14,049 bases of DNA. Source: Chloroflexota bacterium. GTDB taxonomy: Bacteria > Chloroflexota > Anaerolineae > Promineifilales > Promineifilaceae. The translations under genes and the position numbers were made by a program. The stretch covers positions 1 through 14,049 of the forward strand of contig QQUD01001011.1 of the NCBI GenBank assembly GCA_008501785.1, read 5' to 3'. Numbering within the stretch: position 1 is the first letter of the stretch; each line of letters begins with the position of its first letter. The notes under the pieces are model-generated. The model was not told where the DNA came from. It saw nothing but the letters and a program-made list of their open reading frames with translations, and made no database searches. This document shows positions 7,404-12,618 of the stretch, in pieces.

Positions 7404-7556
7404 ATGAGCACAATCCACGGCGTGGGTACGGCCGTTTCCCCACACCTTGCCAAAGACATTGCTGAGGTACTTTTTGACGATTCCTTGCTGTGGTGCGTTC
7501 GCCAAGTGTTCTCTTTCTGTTATTCATTATCTGGAGAAACAGATGCCTTATTATGA
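7404..7556 (+). CDS. Short ORF, possibly a gene start cut off by the transposase element
   Basis: The ATG at 7404 has AAAGGA ten bases upstream. The first 29 codons read protein-like (MSTIHGVGTAVSPHLAKDIA then EVLFDDSLL); the rest up to TGA at 7554-7556 (SFCYSLSGETDALL) looks like read-through into the transposase leader. It overlaps the transposase start in another frame. I read it as the 5' part of a resident gene interrupted by the element, but a chance ORF is possible. An ACGGCCGT copy (7428) is read as Thr-Ala-Val. Confidence 0.3.
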   Translation: MSTIHGVGTAVSPHLAKDIAEVLFDDSLLWCVRQVFSFCYSLSGETDALL

Positions 7557-8034
7557 ACTGTATTATCATCTCGTCTGGTCAACCAAACACAGAGCGCCTT
7601 TGTTAACGGCCGTAATCGAACCCATCATCTACCAATACATGCGCCACAAAGCGCATAGTCTCGAAGCCATCATCCACGCGCTCAACGGCATTGAAGATCA
7701 TGTCCACATGGTTGTCACCATCCCTCCTAAACTTGCCGTTGCCAAATTTATCGGGCAGGTCAAAGGCGTTGCCTCTACCCGCTTCAACAAAGAACACAAG
7801 GAGCATCCGCCGTTCTTCTGGCAAACCGAATACAGTGCCTTTTCCTTTGACAAAAAGCGGCTGCCTTACGTCATTGCCTACGTCAACCGCCAAAAAGAAC
7901 ATCATGCCCAACACGAACTGATTCCACTGCTAGAAAAGGACGGCACAGAAGACCAGCAGCAAACGATACATGAACCAATGGGCATATACCTGCCCAATTA
8001 CGATCAATGGTTCAAAGAAATGCAAGCAACCTAA
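7543..8034 (+). CDS. IS200/REP-associated Y1 transposase (TnpA/RAYT type)
   Basis: 163-residue single-strand transposase of the Y1 HUH family (PF01797). Start of domain: YYHLVWSTKHRAPLL. The HUH metal-binding pair is His53-Val-His55 in EDHVHMVV. The catalytic tyrosine is Tyr113 in AYVNRQKEHH. All catalytic parts are present, so the enzyme may be active. A C-terminal tail (about 125-163, ending NYDQWFKEMQAT) follows the domain. The ATG at 7543 has GGAG six bases upstream; the frame is open further up but has no better start. The gene is followed within five bases by REP-like hairpins, as in RAYT-REP pairs. A deleted copy lies at 10821-11073. ACGGCCGT at 7606 is inside the coding region. Confidence 0.9.
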   Translation: MPYYELYYHLVWSTKHRAPLLTAVIEPIIYQYMRHKAHSLEAIIHALNGIEDHVHMVVTIPPKLAVAKFIGQVKGVASTRFNKEHKEHPPFFWQTEYSAFSFDKKRLPYVIAYVNRQKEHHAQHELIPLLEKDGTEDQQQTIHEPMGIYLPNYDQWFKEMQAT

Positions 8035-8038
8035 AAAA

Positions 8039-8076
8039 GCCGGATTTATCCGGCGCAATCCTAGCCGAGGGCATTC
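8039..8076. repeat. REP-like 38-bp repeat, unit 1 (also minus-strand terminator)
   Basis: Starts with the hairpin GCCGGA-TTTA-TCCGGC and ends GCCGAGGGCATTC. An identical 38-bp unit lies at 8191-8228 and a variant at 11077-11113. Read on the minus strand the hairpin is followed by TTTTTT, so it would terminate transcripts coming from the cupin operon. Confidence 0.7.
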
Positions 8077-8125
8077 ATGCCCCGGTCTCCCGGCGTATGG
8101 TGGATAGATGTTCGCAATGATCGCG

Positions 8126-8172
8126 GCATCATGAATGACGCACCGCTAGTAGTGGCGCCCCGTGAACGGGGC
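8126..8172. repeat. Paired hairpins at the right end of element copy 1
   Basis: GCATCATGAATGACGC (8126-8141, one mismatch in the stem) and GCCCCG-TGAA-CGGGGC (8157-8172). The same pair, with the first stem perfect and the second loop changed to TAAA, lies at 11306-11352. Confidence 0.65.
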
Positions 8173-8190
8173 TGTAAAGAGATATTCACA

Positions 8191-8228
8191 GCCGGATTTA
8201 TCCGGCGCAATCCTAGCCGAGGGCATTC
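8191..8228. repeat. REP-like 38-bp repeat, unit 2
   Basis: Identical over 38 bases to 8039-8076 and in direct orientation, 152 bases apart. It is an extra unit after the element end with no counterpart next to copy 2. Confidence 0.7.
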
Positions 8229-8253
8229 CCCGGCTCAGCCCCGGCTCAGCCCC
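8228..8253. repeat. Short tandem repeat, 11-bp unit
   Basis: CCCCGGCTCAG is repeated at 8228-8238 and 8239-8249 and followed by CCCC. It directly follows the second REP-like unit and may be replication slippage at the hairpin edge. Confidence 0.7.
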
Positions 8254-8264
8254 AAAAGACACGT

Positions 8265-8576
8265 TCAAGCAATACGGGTCGCCAAGAAGGCAAGTCGAGT
8301 TTCAGCTTCCATGCCACGTACTGTACCGGCAGACAGGACAATTGTTGATCCTGCAATAACAGGCATCCGCTCATCATCAACAGTCATCCACCCGTTCCCT
8401 TCGAGAAAATGATAGATTGCCTGGGCTTCAGCATGGTTAGGGATTTTTTGCCCAGGTTCTAATCCACCTAAAATGACCTTCACTTTCTCGTCTTCCAGCA
8501 AGATTTGAGGCTGAGGGCCATCACTACCATAAACGATATTTTCTTTCCAATTTGCATATAAAGTTGCTTTGTTCAT
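8265..8576 (-). CDS. Small cupin-domain protein
   Basis: 103 residues, one cupin beta-barrel. First motif region: GGLEPGQKIPNHAEAQAIYHFLEGNG (His48, Glu50, His56 and Glu59 are candidate ligands). Second motif region: GSTIVLSAGTVRGMEA, where the usual metal-binding His of the second motif is Arg87. Metal binding may therefore be weakened or changed. The ATG at 8576 has AGGAG seven bases upstream; the upstream extension of the frame has no such site. It is last in a four-gene minus-strand operon, ten bases after the DUF2231 gene. Small cupins of this kind often sense or bind small ligands; no substrate can be named. Confidence 0.8.
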   Translation of the reverse strand: MNKATLYANWKENIVYGSDGPQPQILLEDEKVKVILGGLEPGQKIPNHAEAQAIYHFLEGNGWMTVDDERMPVIAGSTIVLSAGTVRGMEAETRLAFLATRIA

Positions 8577-8586
8577 TTGATAACTC

Positions 8587-9015
8587 CTAGTTTGCAAGTA
8601 CACCGATGCCAAATGTGAATACCAGTTCCCCGCCAAAGTATCCGACAGCTAAGATGAGTGCGACACCAATCAGTTGAATAACAGTATGCAATACGCGCTT
8701 GCCGGGACTGTATACACCCTGACTACGCCATGCACACACGGCCTGCATTCCAAAAATGACAAAGGTGGCGATGCCCAATATTTTGTGGGTTGTGACGGTT
8801 TGCATGGCTGGGCTGTTGAGCGGGATAGTCTTGGCAGCCATGAAACCGGAGAGGATGGTAACGGCCGTTCCCGCCAACCCCAGCAATAATGTATACCAAG
8901 CAGCTTTGTCAAAACCGTGGTCTTTCCATACAAGACCAGCCCAGTAAAATGCGACGCTGGTCAACAACAGCGCAATCGGGAAATGGACAACAAGTGGATG
9001 TAAATCTTCAGGCAT
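8587..9015 (-). CDS. DUF2231-domain four-helix membrane protein
   Basis: 142 residues with four membrane segments, at about 9-29, 42-62, 77-96 and 111-136. The family hallmark HPLVVHFPIALLL near the N-terminus is present, with His6 and His11, and a further His sits at TTHKILG. DUF2231 proteins are small membrane proteins often found beside cytochrome and redox genes; heme binding through the conserved histidines is suspected but not established to my knowledge. The ATG at 9015 follows GGAGG by four bases and starts just before the conserved motif. Third gene of the operon. ACGGCCGT at 8861 encodes Gly-Thr-Ala-Val in the second helix. Confidence 0.85.
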   Translation of the reverse strand: MPEDLHPLVVHFPIALLLTSVAFYWAGLVWKDHGFDKAAWYTLLLGLAGTAVTILSGFMAAKTIPLNSPAMQTVTTHKILGIATFVIFGMQAVCAWRSQGVYSPGKRVLHTVIQLIGVALILAVGYFGGELVFTFGIGVLAN

Positions 9016-9034
9016 TTTTCCTCCAAATAATAAA

Positions 9035-9063
9035 ATGGATACCTGCCTGCGCAGGTATGACAA
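9035..9063. repeat. Single dispersed hairpin of the TTCCCGC-type family
   Basis: ATACCTGC-CTGC-GCAGGTAT (9039-9058) is a perfect eight-pair hairpin flanked by ATGG and GACAA. The same layout with ATTCCCGC/GCGGGAAT stems occurs at 11206-11230. It sits in the spacer between the oxidase-like and DUF2231 genes of the operon. Confidence 0.7.
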
Positions 9064-9090
9064 TTGGTTAAGCAAGAACAACTCTATTCA

Positions 9091-10317
9091 TCACAATGCT
9101 TGTACAGCGTTGTTCTCAAAACGAGCCAATCCAGTTTGAATGGTCCGCCAAAGCGTTATCGCAATCGGCACTGTGGCAATTGCCCATAACAGATATGAAA
9201 TTCCAAAAAGTGTGCCGTAGAGATGGTCGAGCGGCGTAATCAGAACAGCAAACCAGGGGAGCGCTGCGCCAAGATTCATGACCGTGACAGTGAACCAGGA
9301 CCCTCCCAGCTTCGCCTCTTGTTCGGGCAAGAAAATTCGGGAAAAGAAGTATGGGATGACGGCAAAACCAAATTGAAGTAGAAAGCCGTAGACCATGATC
9401 TGAGGTCCGGCCGCTTCAATTTTTGCACCCGGTACGCCAGGTACGTCTAACAGAATAAGCGGAGCAAACAGCAGTGGACCGACAAACCAAATATAAGAAA
9501 GCACAATATGCCTCATACCATGCGTCCAGGCTGCTTTGTCACCACGCAGCGGCTTGACGATGTTGTGCAGCAGCCAAAACGTGGAAACCACGTGCATAAC
9601 CAGACCAGGTACAGTCAAGTAGAGCGTGTCAAACCAGGGACCGAATATCAGTCCAAATGCACCGAGCGTCATCAACCAAAAGATGGGCGTGATCGATTGT
9701 GGGTTGGCAAACGGCCGTTTCGTCCACACCGCATACATATCAACCAGCAGTCCGGTGAAAACCAACGACATCAACCCCCAACTGTTCGAATGGATATGAG
9801 CACCCATCGTATCTTGCACACCCAGCGGCCCCATCCAACCAATCCATAAACCGGTGCCAACGGTGATACCAGCCAGGAAATAAGCCAAGCCAGCGATATA
9901 AAATTTGCGCCCCTGATGAGATCCCTGCACCTCATTTTCAACTTGTGTAGATGGCTTCATTCTGCTCAACTGATGAATCAGTAAGATAACAGCTATAAAA
10001 ACCAGCGTTCCGCCAATAAAAATGGGCACTTTGCTCACGAGCGGAATGCCGACCAGCAAGGTCATAATGCCCCCATTCAAAGCCAGCCAAATATCCCACC
10101 GAATAGAGGGTTTCGGCTGGCGATAACGGATGGCAGTGAGCATGGGCATCAGTGCAAACAATATTTGGGTCATCACGCCCAGCGTGATCAGATGCACGCG
10201 TAACCACACCATGCCGTTAAACCAGGGCACAATTTGCAAGCCAGAAAAAGAGGATTCCAGCGCAGCCAAAACGGCCAGTGACAGGTAAAGAATTGCCATT
10301 AAAAAATATGGGATCAT
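9091..10317 (-). CDS. Multi-pass membrane protein resembling heme-copper oxidase subunit I
   Basis: About 408 residues with roughly twelve hydrophobic segments spread over the whole length. Conserved-looking membrane histidines: His42 (LRVHLITLG), the pair His174/His176 in GAHIHSNSWG, and His242/His251 in VMHVVSTFWLLH. A His-x-His followed by Trp-Gly, and a His-rich helix later, recall the heme and copper ligands of oxidase subunit I and of NnrS-like proteins. Exact ligand assignment is not possible by eye. The frame opens at TTG 10323, but the ATG at 10317 has AAGGAG seven bases upstream and was chosen. Second gene of the minus-strand operon, 41 bases after the PRC-barrel gene. No cytochrome c or subunit II partner is in the window. 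ACGGCCGT (9711) is read as Arg-Pro. Confidence 0.7.
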   Translation of the reverse strand: MIPYFLMAILYLSLAVLAALESSFSGLQIVPWFNGMVWLRVHLITLGVMTQILFALMPMLTAIRYRQPKPSIRWDIWLALNGGIMTLLVGIPLVSKVPIFIGGTLVFIAVILLIHQLSRMKPSTQVENEVQGSHQGRKFYIAGLAYFLAGITVGTGLWIGWMGPLGVQDTMGAHIHSNSWGLMSLVFTGLLVDMYAVWTKRPFANPQSITPIFWLMTLGAFGLIFGPWFDTLYLTVPGLVMHVVSTFWLLHNIVKPLRGDKAAWTHGMRHIVLSYIWFVGPLLFAPLILLDVPGVPGAKIEAAGPQIMVYGFLLQFGFAVIPYFFSRIFLPEQEAKLGGSWFTVTVMNLGAALPWFAVLITPLDHLYGTLFGISYLLWAIATVPIAITLWRTIQTGLARFENNAVQAL

Positions 10318-10358
10318 GTTCAAACTCCTTTTTCAGAGATGTGAAATCAAATCAGCTA

Positions 10359-10682
10359 TCAAATAGGCGAGTGTGCCGCCAACGTTTCTAAATCATCAAA
10401 CTGCATGTTTAGATAGATTGTTTCTGCTTCGACTCGCGCAATGAGATGGATTGGAATGAGCCGGTAAACGGCCGTTACCGGCAAATGACAAAGCAAAATA
10501 CAAGTCACTTCATCACTGTGTGAATTGACAACAACCCCACCCACAAAGCCGACTTCTTTGCCATCCGTCACTACAATTTTCATGCCCCGCTGAACTTCTA
10601 CAGATGCGGGTTGATGGGATGGGAGGTGAATACGGCCGTTTACCATAATCTTTTCGTTCAAGTGCGCCGATTCTGGTCTCAT
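10359..10682 (-). CDS. PRC-barrel-like small protein
   Basis: 107 residues. The central part MKIVVTDGKEVGFVGGVVVN, the HLPVTAVYRLIPIHLIARVE stretch and the final ETIYLNM match the beta-barrel pattern of PRC-barrel proteins (a G-x-x-V-G start, long strands, then YRLIP and I-x-R-V). Such domains bind other proteins and in photosynthetic bacteria help electron-transfer complexes. No signal or membrane segment. The frame extends to GTG 10691; AGGA is only three bases from it and twelve from the ATG at 10682, so the start is uncertain. First gene of the operon. Two ACGGCCGT copies (10468, 10632) are read in different frames. Confidence 0.65.
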   Translation of the reverse strand: MRPESAHLNEKIMVNGRIHLPSHQPASVEVQRGMKIVVTDGKEVGFVGGVVVNSHSDEVTCILLCHLPVTAVYRLIPIHLIARVEAETIYLNMQFDDLETLAAHSPI

Positions 10683-10710
10683 TTCATTCACTTATCCTAA
10701 AAACAAAATC

Positions 10711-10735
10711 GCTCAGGTTGTATACATTAATGAGC
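10711..10735. promoter_or_regulatory. Possible operator dyad upstream of the PRC-barrel operon
   Basis: GCTCA (10711-10715) and TGAGC (10731-10735) flank a GTATAC (10720-10725), and a further TTGAGC lies at 10743-10748. The dyad is about 30 bases upstream of the operon start, in the only spacer that can hold its promoter. No clear -35/-10 pair could be set. Confidence 0.3.
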
Positions 10736-10820
10736 ATACGCCTTGAGCAATAAAGTTTCGCCGACTTAGGTCGGGTTTAAGAAGCCATTTATTGATTGAA
10801 GGTGTTCAATTGTGTTTTTG

Positions 10821-11073
10821 TTTGGTCAACATCATCTACCAATACATGCGCCACAAAGCCCAAGGGCTTGAAGTTATCATCCACGCGCTCAACGGCGCTG
10901 AAGATCATGTCCACATGGTTGCTACGATTCCACCTAAACTTGCCGTTGCCAAATTTATCGGCCAAGTCAAAGGCGTTGCGTCCACCCGCTTCAACAAAGA
11001 ACACAAAGAACATCTGCCGTTCTTTTGGCAAACCAATTACGACCAATGGTTCATAGAATTGCAAGCAACCTAA
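10821..11073 (+). pseudogene. Deleted transposase relic (copy 2)
   Basis: Closely similar to the transposase at 7543-8034 over two blocks. Compared with copy 1 it lacks 40 bases corresponding to 7584-7623 (frameshifting, removing the KHRAPLLTAV part) and 168 bases corresponding to 7828-7995 (in frame, 56 codons). The second deletion removes the catalytic tyrosine and AYVNRQKEHH; the HUH motif EDHVHM is kept. The remaining frame ends NYDQWFIELQAT like copy 1. The N-terminal region before 10821 does not align clearly. It cannot encode an active enzyme. Confidence 0.88.
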
Positions 11074-11076
11074 AAA

Positions 11077-11113
11077 GCCGGATTCATCCGGCGCTACTCT
11101 ATCCGAGGGCATT
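11077..11113. repeat. REP-like repeat, variant unit
   Basis: Variant of the 38-bp unit at 8039-8076. The stem GCCGGA/TCCGGC is unchanged, the loop is TTCA instead of TTTA, and the linker differs. The end CCGAGGGCATT is kept. On the minus strand it is followed by TTTTT and could terminate transcripts. Confidence 0.65.
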
Positions 11114-11135
11114 ATGGAAGTTAAATAAATAATCA

Positions 11136-11244
11136 GGTAATAGAAAACTACAAAATGTGGCCCTGTCATTCCCGCGCAGGCGGGAATCTACTCGACTACG
11201 TCATGGATTCCCGCCTGCGCGGGAATGACAAGTTCCCTATTACC
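11136..11244. mobile_element. 109-bp inverted-repeat element (MITE-like) inside copy 2
   Basis: Outer ends GGTAATAG (11136-11143) and CTATTACC (11237-11244) are inverted repeats, extending with two mismatches to 14 bases. Inside, a perfect 25-bp inverted repeat lies at 11164-11188 and 11206-11230 (TGTCATTCCCGC...GCGGGAATC and its complement) around a 17-base spacer. No coding capacity. The core TCATTCCCGCG/CGCGGGAATGA is a widely dispersed type of bacterial repeat. Confidence 0.7.
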
Positions 11245-11305
11245 GTTTTATTTTCTTAACGTTCATCATGCCCCGGCGATTAGCGAATGACGTGCATTAA
11301 TCGCG

Positions 11306-11352
11306 GCGTCATGAATGACGCACCGCTAGTGACGGCGCCCCGTAAACGGGGC
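11306..11352. repeat. Paired hairpins at the right end of element copy 2
   Basis: GCGTCA-TGAA-TGACGC (11306-11321) is a perfect six-pair stem, and GCCCCG-TAAA-CGGGGC (11337-11352) is another. Counterparts at 8126-8172 differ mainly in the loop and at one stem position. Confidence 0.65.
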
Positions 11353-11373
11353 TAGAATATCGTAATTCCTGTA

Positions 11374-11493
11374 AGCGAGCACCAGTTCATCGGCGATTTG
11401 GCGGTTGAAACGGCCGTTTGCCACCAATCTCAGAACCTCTAGCTCACTCAATGGCTCAAAAAGTTCAATCGTTAACTGCTGATTGTTGATTGT
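11374..11493 (-). pseudogene. Relic of a LuxR-family HTH domain
   Basis: 40 codons read TINNQQLTIE, then LFEPLSELEVLRLVANGR and FNRQIADELVLA. This matches the start of the LuxR/GerE helix-turn-helix, canonically LSERELEVLRLIAxGxSNxEIAxELxLA, preceded by the Asn/Gln-rich linker common in large MalT-like regulators. Two residues (RE) are missing after LSE. The second half of the HTH is gone where the hairpin tail of element copy 2 begins (11352), and upstream of 11493 the frame soon meets a stop. It cannot be functional. ACGGCCGT at 11410 is read as Asn-Gly-Arg. Confidence 0.7.
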
Positions 11494-11560
11494 TCTGCCT
11501 AATTAAACGGCCGTTCCCATCCCACCATCCGCAAATCAACCTCGAAGGTCTGTAGCTATA

Positions 11561-11589
11561 TTGACAACCGATATATCGCGTGGTAATAT
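11561..11589 (+). promoter_or_regulatory. Promoter of the padR operon
   Basis: Perfect -35 TTGACA at 11561-11566, 17-bp spacer, -10 TAATAT at 11584-11589 preceded by TGG (extended -10). The predicted start is near 11596, about 30 bases before the ATG at 11626. Confidence 0.6.
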
Positions 11590-11603
11590 ATCGATAAGCG
11601 ATA
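11569..11603. promoter_or_regulatory. Candidate PadR operator sites
   Basis: CGATATATCG (11569-11578) is a perfect palindrome inside the promoter spacer. TATCG-ATAAG-CGATA (11589-11603) is an inverted repeat over the start site. Both share CGATA/TATCG half-sites, and a dimeric PadR bound here would block RNA polymerase. Confidence 0.5.
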
Positions 11604-11625
11604 CAGCGAGAGGCGATGTAAACAT

Positions 11626-11943
11626 ATGGAAAAAATTTACAAAAAATACCTACCACTTACTGAATCAACCGCTTACATTTTGCTAGCGCTGCATGAGCCA
11701 ATGCACGGATATGGCGTGATGCAAAAGGTAGATGAATTAAGTGAGCAAACCGTAAAAATCGGCCCTGGAACCCTTTATGGCGCATTTTCGACTTTAGAAA
11801 GCGAAGGATTGATTGCCAAAGTAGGCGAGGAAGGGCGACGCAAACTGTATGAATTAACCGAAAAAGGAAGACAGATATTTAAAGAGCATATCCGTCGTGC
11901 CGAAATTTTGGTTAACAATGGAAAAATTTCAAAGGTTTGGTAA
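11626..11943 (+). CDS. PadR-family transcriptional regulator
   Basis: 105 residues. The PadR winged-helix pattern is clear: TAYILLALHEPMHGYGVMQK, then VKIGPGTLYGAFSTLESEGL with the invariant G-P-G-T-L-Y, then the wing GEEGRRKLYELTEKG. A short C-terminal helix ends the protein; this is the small single-domain (PadR-s1) size. The ATG at 11626 was chosen because it starts the domain; GAGAGG lies 12 bases upstream, rather far. The DUF2812 gene starts directly after the stop codon. PadR proteins of this kind usually repress their own operon, and palindromes overlap the promoter. AT-rich, no ACGGCCGT. Confidence 0.92.
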   Translation: MEKIYKKYLPLTESTAYILLALHEPMHGYGVMQKVDELSEQTVKIGPGTLYGAFSTLESEGLIAKVGEEGRRKLYELTEKGRQIFKEHIRRAEILVNNGKISKVW

Positions 11944-12459
11944 ATGATGAAAGAATTTCGCTGGTTTTGGGCGTGGCAAGACGAAAAAGAAGAAGTATGG
12001 CTGCGGGAAATGTCACAAAATGGATGGCATTTTGCATCCGTCAGCTTTCCCGGATTTTTCACCTTTACCCAAGGTGAACCAACCGACTACGTATACCGGC
12101 TTGACTATCTTACAGACAAAAAAGAGTTTGGCAGCTACTTGCAGATATTTGAGGATGCCAATTGGGATTACATGGGCAATATGAATGGCTGGCAATATTT
12201 TCGTCAAGAATCAATCAAAGGTGAGGCACCAGAAATATTCACAGATAACGAATCAAAATCAAAAAAATATCAACGCATCATGTTGTTCTTGGTCATCCTC
12301 TTTCCAGTTTTGTTCAACTCTGTCGTCATGGTCGGCAAAGGGGCAGAAAATAGCTTTTTGCAGTTTTTCTCTCTTTTTATGGGTCTGATTTTGATTTTAT
12401 ATGCTTACGGCACTATCAAGCTTTTGCAGCGTATCTCACACCTGAAAAAGAAAATCTAA
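11944..12459 (+). CDS. DUF2812-domain membrane protein
   Basis: 171 residues. Residues 1-90 form the DUF2812 domain with the typical start FRWFWAWQDEKEEVWLREMS, then GWHF and F-x-F-x-x-G-E-P-x-D-Y-V-Y-R-L-D, and W-D-Y-M-G-N-M-N-G-W-Q-Y-F. Two membrane segments follow at about 112-130 and 138-160, with a basic tail. DUF2812 proteins are regularly encoded next to a PadR regulator, as here (no gap to the PadR stop). They are thought to take part in envelope stress or compound sensing, but no activity is established. AT-rich like its partner, so the pair was probably acquired together. Confidence 0.88.
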   Translation: MMKEFRWFWAWQDEKEEVWLREMSQNGWHFASVSFPGFFTFTQGEPTDYVYRLDYLTDKKEFGSYLQIFEDANWDYMGNMNGWQYFRQESIKGEAPEIFTDNESKSKKYQRIMLFLVILFPVLFNSVVMVGKGAENSFLQFFSLFMGLILILYAYGTIKLLQRISHLKKKI

Positions 12460-12510
12460 GCCGCCAGAAATGGATGATTTTGCAACTATGATTATTAGGA
12501 AATACGCTTG

Positions 12511-12540
12511 TTGACCCGTTCATTTGAAACCATTTACAAT
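12511..12540 (+). promoter_or_regulatory. Probable promoter of the lipoprotein gene at 12619
   Basis: -35 TTGACC at 12511-12516 and -10 TACAAT at 12535-12540, spacer 18 bp, five of six matches each. The predicted start is about 70 bases before the ATG. Confidence 0.5.
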
Positions 12541-12618
12541 TCATGCATGATCGTTCCGTAATTATGCCAGCCTTTTTCTATCAATTATTGATACACAAAG
12601 GCATCAGGAGGGCAGCTA

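Larger units (their letters stand above)
7543..8172 (+). mobile_element. Transposase element copy 1 with hairpin tail
   Basis: The transposase gene plus about 138 bases of hairpin-rich tail that is also found after the second copy: GCCGGATTTATCCGGC at 8039, GGGCATTCATGCCC around 8070, GCATCATGAATGACGC at 8126 and GCCCCGTGAACGGGGC at 8157-8172. Similarity between the copies stops just after the last hairpin, which marks the probable right end. The left end could not be placed; nothing upstream of the ATG clearly matches copy 2. Confidence 0.6.
10821..11352 (+). mobile_element. Transposase element copy 2, decayed and interrupted
   Basis: Transposase relic followed by the same hairpin tail as copy 1: GCCGGATTCATCCGGC (11077), then GGGCATT, an inserted stretch of about 150 bases (about 11114-11262), then the continuation CATGCCCCGG and the paired hairpins ending at 11352. 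Same orientation as copy 1, about 3.2 kb away. Confidence 0.6.

Noticed and set aside
8039..8228. Two identical 38-bp units considered as a CRISPR array
   Set aside because: Only two units, 152 bases apart, with an internal hairpin and transposon context; no cas genes and no regular spacers.
8077..8412. ORFs of 111 and 65 codons across the REP-like region
   Set aside because: They run through hairpin repeats and then antisense through the cupin gene. Their sequence is explained by the repeats.
10761..10778. Hairpin CCGAC-TTAG-GTCGG followed by GTTT upstream of transposase copy 2
   Set aside because: It could be a left-end hairpin of the element or a weak terminator, but copy 1 has no counterpart and the T run is too short to decide.
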